64,000 bases of DNA from contig CM049314.1 of the NCBI GenBank assembly GCA_026874595.1, positions 73,488,300 to 73,552,299 on the forward strand. Direction: 5' to 3'. Below, one piece after another: positions 22,601 to 35,845 of this stretch. Positions within the stretch are counted from its first letter, which is position 1. Each line of letters opens with the position of its first letter. The notes below the pieces were generated by a model, which ran no database searches, was not told the origin of the DNA, and saw only the letters and a program-made list of their open reading frames with translations. Made by a program: the position numbers and the translations under genes. The DNA comes from Sipunculus nudus (lineage: Eukaryota; Annelida; Sipuncula; Golfingiida; Sipunculidae).

Positions 22601-25600
22601 ATACAAATTCTCACCATGATGAAAAAGACTTGAATTCTTCAAAAGCAGAAAATTTCTTTCACTTTAACTTAAATTATGACTTCGTGTTCAAACAGCAAAT
22701 AGTATCAACAGACCCAAAGACATGGATCCAAAAACATAGCTGCCTCCCTCATGGGGGCAGGAGGTGGGAAATATTTTCATTACGAAAGCTTGTAGTTATA
22801 AGGAATTCATATATAACTTTGTGTATACAGCCATGAACAAAACTTAAAGTGAAACATAATTGACAGCAACACGCTGAACAGCATCTTTTTGGCTTACTAC
22901 CTGTATTATATAAACATTACCTGTTGCCGTTTCAGGTGGATCATGATTGTTCAGGTGTACTGGCAATAGCATACACTTATTTTCATAAATATTTATAGTA
23001 AAAAAAAATTTGTGAGAATGATATAAGATATATTTCTGCAATAAACCAAGGAGCCCAGCTAGGAATCTATAATATAATATGCTTTATATATGTATTATGT
23101 ATTATATCTCAAGCAATATTTATGATACACATTAAACTAGATATTTCTTGGCACAGCAGGTGCGATAGTATCCCGAGACAATTAATCCCCCCCCCCCTTT
23201 AGAAAAGGCCCCCAATCTTCAGCAGCATATACTGACACTTAGTGAACGACCATGGTTCCTGCCATCTATCAACTTGAGAATCAAATTTTTTCACCAAATA
23301 TGGGGGCCAATATGTAGAATCTCTCTTGAGAAAAGAGCATGAATTTATTTTACAGAAACGGGAAGGTAGGTGGAGCCACCTGTCTGGTTTACAAGAAAAT
23401 TTTCCAAGATGGATAGACATGCCAAATTTACAACCAATACCTTGAACCACTCTAGAGATATGAGCAATTTTCACCCAAAGCACATGTACAGATGGACGCC
23501 ACAGCAAAACAATTGCAGATAATGACACCAGTCTTGAGTACAAGTTGAGGAATCAAAGATCTATGGATATGCACACTTTCAGGCCAATACAGCAAATCAC
23601 TCATCAGAAAAGAGCATTAATTTATTTTACAGAAACAGGAAGGTAGGTGGTGCCAATTGTCTGGTTTAGGAGTAAACTTTTCTAGATGGATGGACATACC
23701 AAATTTCAGACCAATATCTTGAACCACTATTAGAAATGAGCAATTTTCACCAAAAGCAAACATACCCATGGACGCCACACAATTACGATTGCAGATAGTG
23801 CCACCAGTCCTGAATACAAGATGGAGGTACCCTAGATCATTGGACATGCACAATTTCAGTTTTATCCATCCTTTAATTTTAGACTTATAATGCTCTGATT
23901 ACTGTCAAATGGCAGTGATGAGGTATTAAAAGACGCGAAAACAAGAAAAGGACAGAAGGTTGCACCATCTGTCTTCCACAGAAGACAAAGCTATCCAAGA
24001 TCTTTGGTCAATTTGATTTTAGAACCAATCCATGCATCCCTTATTGAGATATTTCTGATTTTGTGTGATTTCACTATATATGGCAACATTAAGGGTCAAG
24101 GCCACTCTCATAGGAAAGGTCATGACCCCAATTTAAATATACATCATCCCATAACCCATGTCTATACTATGAAAGAAATCTGTCCATTAGTTTTTGACTT
24201 ATAATGCTCACAGTACTGTTAAGTGGCAATGACGGGGTATTAAACGGCACAAAAACAAGAAAAGGATAACAGGTGACGCCACCAGTTTCCAGTACATGAC
24301 ATCACTGTCCAGATCTTTGGTCAAGTTGATTTTTGGACCAATCCATGCAAGATTTTGAGATATTAAAGAATTAGTGTGATTTGCCCCAAAAATGGACCTA
24401 ATCAAGGTCAAGGTCATGACCCCATTTTAAATAGGCTTCGTCCTCTCACCCATATCTATGCACATATCAAGTTTGGTAAAGATCCATTAAATATTTTTTG
24501 AGTTATCACGTCCAAACAAAATATCTGCGGTGGCATGCCACCGAGCTTAAACCATAGTATCCCAACTTTGTCTGGGGATGTAATGAATTAATGTATCGCT
24601 ACAGTCTTGAACATGATGTGGCAACATTAAGTATACACTAACCTTCATCTTGTAATCGTATCATCCCTGTTGTTGACAAGAGAAAATTTGCTCGCATCCG
24701 TCTGACCTGATCCAGCAGGCTGCGGCGCGGAATATCATAGGGATTCCTGAAACGGAAGAAAACATTTGTTACTGTGTTACCACATAATTTTCATCGGCCA
24801 TGTGGAATATATTTTACAACTGAAAATTTGTTGTTAAATGGATTTTTGCAAAGAATAACCTAAGCCTTGAACCTAATTTATAGCAAGTCCAAAGCCATAT
24901 TTATTAAACCATCATATTCACTTAGTTACCTCTAAATTGAAAATCAGTGATTCACATAAATCTTTTTTTTTTGCATGCCTTTTAAGTCTTCTTATATCTG
25001 TATAATTTTTTTTTAAATAAAAACTTCTTCTTCTTACTCTCATATCTTATCTTGTCATGTCTTGTCATGATCTTACTATTCCATCTTATAATACCTTTCA
25101 TTTCAATCATAAACAAGTTCAGCCTATCAAACACCTTTATTGAACTAAACAGTACCGATTATTAGGTTTGTTTATAGGCCTGTGAATTGAGATTCAATTA
25201 ATCAATTCTTTTCTTTGATTTGATTCTTGATTCAATTTTTACTTTAGTAGTAATTTTAGACTTTTTCATTTTAAATTAAAATGAACATTTTATTACAATG
25301 GACGTTTGTTAATTTTAGCAAGTAAAGGTAAACGGTAGCTTGCCTTCATTTTATAACCACCATTTTTGTTTCTATATGCGAATAAAGCCCTTAACCAGCA
25401 AGAGTTATTTATCTTGAGTACATACACAATGAATAGTCTCAACATCGAAGTATGCTTCATCAAAGTTGACACCTCACAAAGAGTTTTCGGGTGGTGCATG
25501 CATAAAATAATAATCTAAAACTATTTGATTTGTAGGTTAGATTACAATTTAATTCAGGGGTTGCAATTCAATGCACTGATTATTGGATGCACTGTTTCAC

Positions 25601-28600
25601 CATTATCTGTTTGCAGATATGAAGCTTACCTGAACACTTGTGGCTTAATATTCTTGTCGGGGACAGCTAGCGTGAACGTGTTGTACTCGTTGAGTTCCTG
25701 TTTGAGATGAGACATGGATGAGAGATCGTGACCCAGATGCTCCAGAATCTGATGAAAATCCTTGTGCTGAATGATGGATGTTTGTGACCTGTCAATCAAT
25801 AACTCATTTGCATAAACTCAGTCTGACCAAACAGTGCTGCCACATAGCAGCAACCCGACAAACTAAATTATATCTGAACTCTGATATATGGATAACAACA
25901 ATGCATGCATCAAAACTTGTATATGTTATCTACTTAACATTGTATATCCCTATATAAGAGTCCAATAAACCCTTCAGTTTATATTGTGGTGACCTTAAAA
26001 TACAGTTTCTGCAAACTTTATTGGTCAGAAGGGCTAGAACGCTGTTGCTATGTAAAAAGGGTAAGTGAAATGTTGTTTGTTAGTTAGGATATCATGCCTC
26101 AAGGTGTCTGGGTGCAAAATTACAAGTTATCTTACCCTGTCAATTATAAGGCATCTCCTGCTTGTAAACAAACTAATACTGGGATGGTAAATGACCTTGA
26201 ACTGACCTTGCTGTGACTTTGATTCCTTCCTGGACAGAGGCCTTCTGACCGACAGACTGTATGAGTCTTTCATGTTCATTTTTGGCCTGAAAAAAAGTTA
26301 ATTTACTTTCAATCATAAATATACTGACTACAAGTACCAATACGTGATGAGACATGATAAAAATATCTATGATAAACAATATGATCCACATGTGTCAAAT
26401 AATTATCCTTCAACATTTTGTACTAATTTTATAAATAGATGTTATGAAATCTGACAAATTTTTTTCCTTTTTATTCATGAGTCAAAGTGACAGATCTATA
26501 TATTACTGAAGCATGTGAGTTTCCTCGTCCCAAATTTGGTCATTCAAACTTTAATGAGCATTAATATACCTTCGCTTTCTGGTACCATTCACTACAAAGG
26601 GGAGTATAGGTGCAGCCATCTGGCAGTGCCTATAGGTACTACTACACCTAGATTTTGAACTCCTGGAAAGTGCTATAAATGTCAGAAATGGAGAGTCCAA
26701 ATTTCTATGAAAAACCATGATGTAGATGTTGGAAAATGTAATGAAACAGGTAATACTGTATTGTTAAACTGTTTATGGCATTCTGTGTTTGGGATGTCAA
26801 GGTTTGCTTTCTCAGTAAAGACTTGTGATTATGAAGACTTTTGCCTCACCTGATTTTTTAACTTTTTCAGATATGATATGACACTGTAACTGAGACAACT
26901 CTCCATGTTGTCTGGCACCAAATTGTGGATTCCTATTCTTGCCAACGCTCTCTTCAAAGGCTGTAACAGAAAAAAAATTCTTTTTAAAAACCTGCATAGA
27001 TTTGGCAAAAATATTCCACATTGATGAAAGCCATTTGTAAGATTACTCAATTGTATCCTGCAAAAATTTGAGTAGTTCGGTGTGGTCCAAATAAAGTATT
27101 ATCCTGATTTAAACTTTGCCAATACATGTCCCTCTTGCCACCAATCTCTGTTAGCAGAGAGATTCTCCCCTGGACACTGTCTCCTGACAGGTTGATTTCT
27201 CCAAATTTCTTGAAACTGCTTATGGGGGCTGCTATTTTGTGCACACTAAAACCCAGATGTCACAGGTTGCATGTCGAAAGTTTTAAATATGGCAAGTAAA
27301 TTATATCACATGTACAGGATAAGTCCTTCCATAATCACAAATAATATTTTGCAGATTTAGCTCCAAGAGAATTAAAGAGATTTTCAAATATATAATATGC
27401 ATCTAATATACATTTAATATGACAGAATAAGTACACTTACTGTGGCATAATAGACAGGCATTGTTTTGAGATAATTGTCAAACTGCTGTCTCCATTTCTG
27501 TGTGGCTTTGAGTTTGTGCACTTTCATTAATTCATCTGTAAAATAAAAACATGTCAAGTAATCAACCAGGGCAGTTAGTCACTGTCAGTCATCATAATTT
27601 ACTTGTTGAAACAGTTTAGAAGACACTAAATGTAAAATTCCTTTAAATCAGATCATTGTAATACCTTTGTACAGAAATATCATTACTTAAGTTTTAAACA
27701 TTTCCTATAGAAGGCACTTTCTACTGAATGATGATGAAGGTTGTTTTATAACACTTGATGACAACCTATTATGAAGCTTTTTTATTTAAAGTTTTATATA
27801 CATAGAGTCAGAATTATCATTGCTCTGACCTGGGCATTTGAACCAATATCTGTTATACATATGTATATATTCTGGCAGAAAATGGATCTTAACCTTTGGA
27901 AAATGCAAAATAATTTTAGGCCAGGTCTGAAGTCATGAAGTTGTAACAACAAAATATCATCACACTCAAGTATTTTCATTTTCAGTAAACAAGTAGCAGC
28001 AGTTACTTACAAGTAAAGCTCCTATGTTCAAGTGTGCAAAGATAACTACTGTATCTGATTATTACTGCTTCAAATTTTATGAAAACAAAAGAAATTTAAC
28101 AAAAAATGCATAATATCTATGAATATTCATCATAAAAAAATCATGAATATTCATATTTTGTTTTGAATATGTATCAATACATTATAATTAAGAATATGCA
28201 TGTACACCCATATAATTGACTAAATCAAGCATATCTTACATACCTAATAATGGCAAGAGGACGGGATAGTTGTATGGCATCACAAACAGATTCACAGCTT
28301 GCAGGTTAGTACTGGCCTTCAGGTAGCCGAACGCGTGGCCGATGTCACTGTACTTGGCACTGTTACCTACAAACACCTGAAAGGAACAGAAGAAAAACAT
28401 GAACTGAGCCTGAGCTGACTCATATGAAGACAAAAACAAAGACTGAGAACTTGTGAAGTCCCAAAATGAGCTTGTGCAAAATTATTCCTGTCATTGACCT
28501 TTTTGGAAGTGAAGCAGTCGGCCTGGTATGTAGCCTAAATTTGTGTGATTACTGCCCTGGTGGGCATTGTCTGTGTAGGGTGCTCTAGAACTCACTGACA

Positions 28601-31600
28601 TCATCCATAGGTATAAACTTGGAGTAGCTGTTTGTACATGGAACTTTACGATTATGCAATGCTTCCTGCTGAGTTAGATGCGAGCTCCCGGCAATGCTGA
28701 CTGTAAAATGTTACTATTCAAGTCCTGCATGACTATTTCAGTAAAAAAATATGTACTCCAAATGGTTTCAGGGCCTTAATAGATACTTCTTGAAAACGAT
28801 TAATTGTATAAAGAACACAGATATCACAGTGATGATGTAGAATTTAATCACATTAAAAGTATAAATAATACAATCTACTGTCTGACATCAGTATAGCAAT
28901 AACCTGTATTATTAATTTTATATGGGCTGAATTGATAAATATCTTACCTGCCATGCTACACCAGGCTGCCGTCGTTCTAAGATGAACTGAGTTAGCGGTG
29001 AAGGCTCCAACTCATATTTGTCAAAAGGTAAATTTTCTATAACCATCGGCTCACATGGCGTGCATGTGAACTTGACAACAGGATGGGCATTCCTCGGTGG
29101 CTAAAAATAGGAAAGTTCATGATGATCGTTGGGGTAACATACTCCCTATGAGCTTTTCTGCTTAAATACCAGGCTTTATCTAATTTTACATTTTATAATT
29201 GAGACTCAAAGGCACAAACTGGTTACTTGTTTAGTTTCTTCCTCTTATTAATTTTTATATCTCACGTCTCTTCACAGAGCAAAGGTAAATTTTTCTTATT
29301 TTGTATCCAAAAATTATGTCATTACATATCTATTAGTCATTAATATTCATTCATAATTTTAATGTTCTGATAAAATGTAAATTAATCATGAATATTCATC
29401 AACTCACCAAGGTTGGACTATTGGGGTCAGGCCAGAAGGCCTCTGGAATGGGCCAATGACCAACTGAGTAGCCTTTCTGTGCAGATCTGGGGACTAAGAT
29501 GAGTTTTCTACAGTTATGCCACGCTGTGATTGTCGGCGTCGGAGTCGTAGATCGCTTCTGCTCCTCCTTTAATACCTGAAGCACCAATGAGTTGCTAGGC
29601 AACCCATCCTGCCGATTAACGTCTTGATTCTCTGTTAAAACAAGAAAGTGTGAAATTTATAGATTATAATTTGTTCTTGGATTATACTGGGACCAATGAA
29701 AGATGGCACTGTCTGTTGCCCAATAAAAATGTCAACAATATGAAAATGGACAAAAGGCCTTGATTTAACGTTTTTTAGCAACTCAATCACTCAATCTTTG
29801 ATTTTCACTTGCCACAGAGGGACACTAGTCTGGAGTTTTCTTTTCAGAAAGGGTAGCAACTTGCATGCAAACATGTTTGGACATCAATGCTTATATGCCT
29901 CCACATGTACATTATACGTTTTTCTCATACCAGTCATAATACCCAGGAATGTACCAGTACCAATATTCTGATATGCTTCAAAGTTCATAGTTAATAAACA
30001 GGCTTATGGAGGTAAATAAGAACTGGTTTCTTCTTGTATTTGTCATACTATTTTCTGACATACAAGTATAACTTTGTATCCAAACAGCATCTACAAATTC
30101 AATTATTCATAAAAGTTATTTAAAGTTCTTATGAAGACAAATTGTTCTGGGTAAAATATCCAGCTGTTCCGGGATTTGAACCCATGTCGGTGGCGCACAT
30201 GTCCAGTGTTCTAACCACTTCGCTAGAAAAGCAAGCTTCACTAGTGAGACAGTTCGGTCTGCTTTTATGTCACCCCATAACACACCCCCTCTTAAGAGCG
30301 TTCTGCTATCAGAACAGGGCTATCTTAGGAGTCACACCTTCGGTCAGCTAGGTGGCAGTAATGTTCTAATTACTTCAAACCACATTCCCCGGGCCACAGA
30401 GTTTGCCGTCATGTTGGACGAGCCCCCATTTTGTTCTGAAGACAAATTGTTCAGGGGAAAATATAGTGCCGATCCGGGATTCAAACCCATGTCAGTGGCG
30501 CACATGTCCAGCGTTCCAACCGCTTCGCTAGAAAAGCAAGCTTCACTAGCTAGATAGTTCGGTCCGCTTTTATGTCACCCCATAACAAAGTCTATAAGCT
30601 ATTTTTAATAAATAATATAATGATACAAATTACACAATGTTATGCAACTGGCACACCTTGTCGTTAGAATCAAAAGATTCTCATGCAGTCTTTAATCAAT
30701 TAAATCTTATTTCTGTAACATACCTTTGCTGCCATTTTGATCCCCTTCAGCATTTCTTACACCTGAAATTAAAACAAGAACACAATGACAATACATTCAC
30801 CCACGTTTTTTGGAGGGACTGAGCTGCAAGTCTTAAAGTTTACACAAATAGGTGGAACAATAATCCATTATGTTTGTTGAACTGGGTCAAGTAGCTGGAC
30901 CAAAAAACTTTAACACTGACATAACTAGACTAGTATTAGTATTGTCATAATTGTAATTCACATGTTATAAACTGCTTTTATCTGCAGTGCCTTTATACTG
31001 GCTTCAGGCCATAATGAAAAGGTTCATAATATTTCTATTCAATGAACACACATTATATGGTATTTTAAACTGAATATTTTCCACCACAGTATGTTGTAGA
31101 ATCATGCTGTGAGTGCAGTGTGCCTGAGACATCACATGGCAATGTGGTCTTCATGCAGCTAACATCAACTTGATGTCAAATATTCATGACTACACAATGA
31201 AAACTAAGTCACAAGTTTAAATGTCAATTTAATCCAAAAGCACATTACACTTGAACTAGATGCACTCAAGTGAGCTGATACAGCCATGTGATGTGCTGAT
31301 TTAACCCATATTAAATTTGAGACTCACTTTCTGCACTTCCTATTGCTGGCGGGTCTGGACCAATTTTCTCAAAATTGACAACGACACCATATTGGACCTT
31401 TTGGACCAGAGATTCTAGGCAGGCACTCAGTATTCTTTGAGAGGTGATGCAGTACGATCGACCTGACAGAAACAAATCAATGACATCATATAAAACAGGA
31501 AGGTTATATAATACCAGGCATCTCTGAAAATGCCTGGACTCACATCCAGTTCTGATACCAAATTTACTCAATCTGTACCCAACATTAAGTAAGTAAGATT

Positions 31601-34600
31601 TTATAATTACTGTTATGTCTAAAATATCACAACCATTTAGAAACCGGTATGGTGAGGAAAATTTTTTTTAAAGATGCCTAACATGCAAATATTGATATAT
31701 ACAGCAATACTGTATAATACTAAACAGGTTTACCTCAGTCAGGAAGAAGTAAACTTTGCTTTCACACTGTAATTCGCTTTAAAAAAAGCCTAAATCAGTT
31801 TATTCAATAAAATGTTAGTTTGCTGTCCCCTACTGAGTGTTGATGCAATTCACTGTGCTGAAAAAAATAATTTTTCCTTGAAAGGATTTTGTCAAATGAT
31901 ATTTAAGCTGGCCTTATGCAGACCAGAAACTAATTTACCAGTGCACTCTAGGGACTGGGTTTACAGATTACTGTAAACTTAACTAAGGCCCATCAAAAAA
32001 AGGTTTGGTTCTCAGACACTTTTTTCAGAAATCAGTGTGGGCCTGTGATATTTTATTTTTTACCTTTTTTGATTATTTCAATACAAATTTCACATGATTA
32101 GGGAAAAGCATTAAGATAACAGATTTTTTTTGCTTAACAGGTAAAAGCACTCCATATATTAAAAGGATATCTTATCAAAATTGAAATATTTCATCTTTTT
32201 TGAGTTGACCAACCAACCAACCAACATACAGACAGGTGTGAAAACATAACCTTCTTGGTGGATTTAAAATGAAACCCCGAGAGGTCAATAAATAACCCCG
32301 AAAGGTAAGTACACACTTACCTCCCGTGACTTCACACATGACGTCGATTGGTGAGTCCTCGGCACTGGGAATAAACATGGAATGGTTTTCTTGAGGAGGA
32401 GTGGCCGGCAATCGTAACACTAAACTGAATAATCGCTGGTCCCATCGGAATGGTTCCTTTGTCAGCTCACTGCCTGGCACTGCTTGATTCATAGGCAGAT
32501 TTAGCTGAAAACATTAAATAAAAAAAGTAAATTTATTAACCAATTATATTTGAAAAAATAAAATCACTTATAAATATCATAACAGCAATTATTTTAAAAA
32601 CTAAATTAAGGATTATTTTATATTTACAAAGAGATGCTGTAATGTCATTTACATTAAGGTTCTTTTGGTCCCCATAATTTTTTTCATATTTAAAACATTT
32701 TGTAATAAAATATGATTATATTATGATGTATATTAATTCATGCACAATTGTTTGTGTGCAAAAAATATTTTAAAGTGACAAGTCATTTGCAATATTTTCC
32801 AAATGACTTCTAAAGAACTGCTATTATTAATTTTGCAAAGGTTTTCCAAATAAATACTGTTTTATTAAAACATTAATATATATATATATCATAACCAAAA
32901 GAACCCTACCTCTGTCTGTATACCTGATGACGTGGTGAGCCTCTGTCCGTCTGTTATACAGATGATCATGGCCGGCTCTAGATAGAATGGGCATCGTCCC
33001 TGGTAAATAAACACAAATATATACAGTAGATTCTTCATATTACACTTGCGGGCCCTAAATTTGCCCATAATAGAATTTTGTCTGTTTTATGACAGGTTTC
33101 TGATCTTCATATTTGCTATACACAGGACTGTATAAAGAGTCAGTTACTGACTTTAGCTGGTGAAAGTAAGATATAAGAAGAAGTTTCCCCCTGTACATCA
33201 TCAAACGTAAAATACTAAATATTGAAACAATGTTCATTAATCTTATTTGAATTTTTACAAAATTCTCATTAATTGCAAGTCTGAAAAATGGTAAAAAATG
33301 GCCGATGTGAAATCAAGAAATTTAGGTGCAGATGCCACTGTTCTTTAAATTGATATAGCTACCCATGAGAAAAAGGCATATCAAATTTCACAGCAATCCA
33401 TGAAATCTTATGTGACACAATGGATTTTTAATGGAAATGAAAGTTATACTAAAATTTCACTGTGTATATTTATCACAGGCTTAGGTTGAGAAAGACCTTT
33501 AACTTTTCGTCTTAGCTCACCTGCCCATATGTGTCAATCCCTGTCTGCATGCGGTTGACGTTTAAGAGATCAAAGGTGTGTTTTAGTGCAGGTCCCAGAC
33601 TGGACAGGCCTCCTGCCGATAAGTTCCTCAGCTCAGACACGAACGTGGCATGGCTCTCTTTCCAGCCGGCCTGTGTTTAGAATATTGTGAGACATGAAAC
33701 TTTCTCTTATTCATAATCTTAAGTCACCTATTGATTAATAAATTTATATAAATATGATATATGATAAAGATAATGAAATACATTCTGAGATTCTGAAATT
33801 TTCTTGTATTTATGAGTTTGTATTTATTTGCTACAACTACTAATTAACAGACATATATGTTTTATTTACCATATATTTTCATTACTCATAACACTGTATA
33901 AATAACAAAAACTTAAAAACACAAGGATCAAATAAATTAATGATGATATATCTTTGCTGACTAATAATTATTAACATACTATGTACCTGTTTAACTCTGT
34001 TTAATTGGAAAAAAAAAATTATATGAAATATGCAGATATCCCAAACTGTTAAGGTGAAGCCTTCCTACTCTTGGCTACCATGAATTAAAGGATTTTTTTT
34101 CGGTAGACAATGCTGTATAAAAGATTTAAAAAATGCCTTATTTGAATAAATAACCTTGTACCAAACCAAAACCAATTAAACGTCGTTCTGTGTTCAGTGT
34201 TTGGTGCTGACATCAGTTTATGATAACCTGCAAATGAACCCAGTGTGAACAAAGTTTCATTAAAATTCACAATCTAAAAATTGGCATATGTGCCAAATGG
34301 CCTCCATCTTCTGACATACTTTCTAAGATAGGGACCTGTTCCCCTCTCCTGCTTGTTTCCTCCCATTAGAGGTAACCTCTTATTGGGGGGGGGGGGGGGG
34401 GGGGGGGGGGGAAGAGAGAGAGACAAGTCTGTCCACAAAATCATACCTTGCATTTTTTATGTATTTTCAGGGAACGAATTCAGTTCTCTAAGATGTTTCA
34501 GACTCTCTATATTGTACAGATGAACCATATTGTATCGTTTTACAGATAACACCCGATATATGCCTGTGTGCTATAGTGGTTAATTGATTCATTTTACAGC

Positions 34601-35296
34601 ATGATCATATTCTTATTTTCCGGGAGCAGATGTACATATTGTATGTCTATATTTCTATATGTCATTTGATTCATATATATATATATATGTCGAGGCCCAG
34701 ATCTCGATCTGGACCAATCGCTGATTGGTCAAGACCAATTTCCGATCGGGATTTGGTGTGGCCTAAACCCCGATCATTAACTTTTAGGAAAGAAAATGAG
34801 TTCTTGTCTGAACTTATCAAGGTTAAGGTCAGCCCAGACCTAGATTCAGAGAATGCCTATATCCCTGACAAATTTAGTATTAACAAATCTCAATTTAGTT
34901 TGTTGTCAGTGTTAATTATTCTACTTTAATAAGTTAACTTTATATTTAAGTTTCAATTAATTGAGTGACTATATTTATTTGAATTATTTTTCAAAAAATT
35001 ATTATTTCCAATATTTTCATCAGATTGTTTATATATTTGTATATAACAATTGAACTAGTTTAAGCTGACTCACTGCATTAATAAGTGTATATATTTGATG
35101 CGTTTTGAAGGTAGAGAGAATAAATTGTTAGATGGATAACATATAAAAAAGTTAAGTATCATATGAAGTTTTCAGTCCCCAGGTTTGAAATATGAATATT
35201 CTATACTTGTATCAACTCATGAACAGCATACATTTAAGTGAAAAATCCTTATTTCATGAAAACCAACAATTTATAACTTCTCTTATCAACATTTTC

Positions 35297-35331
<35 letters not shown>

Positions 35332-35792
35332 TATTTTATTACATATATTAATATAAATTTAAAATTTTTCACACTACTTGGTTTATTATTTTCATGTATT
35401 AATTTTATGGAATATAATGTTTACACCTAAAGCAAGCTCTAGTGTGCCATGGAATCTGAATCAGGAACTGGTCCAGACCAGATCTCCATCGGGGTTTAGG
35501 CCAGACTGAATCCCGATCGGGGTTCAGTCTGGACCAATAGGGAATTGGTCCAGCCCAGATCATGATTGAGATTTGGTTTGGACCAATTCCTGATTGGTCT
35601 GGACCAATCAGCGATTGGTCCAGACCAGATCTCGATCGGGATTTGGTCCGGCCTAAACCCCAATTTGGATCTGGTCTGGACAAGGGCTGGACCAGATCCT
35701 GATTGGGGTTTAGGCCTGACCAAATCTTGATCGGGATTTGATCTGGACCTATCGCCGATTGGTCCAGATTGGGATCTGGGCCTTGACATATA

Positions 35793-35845
<53 letters not shown>

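Noticed and set aside
22271-22642. 123-codon minus-strand frame
   Set aside because: It overlaps INTS6 exon 16 in a different frame and reads through both splice sites; the right frame gives the conserved QMGNYQ and HTFGNPFK motifs.
30165-30235. A functional tRNA gene on the minus strand
   Set aside because: The Pol III boxes are good, but I see no clean acceptor-stem pairing and the same head recurs 304 bp away inside a longer repeat, which fits a SINE.
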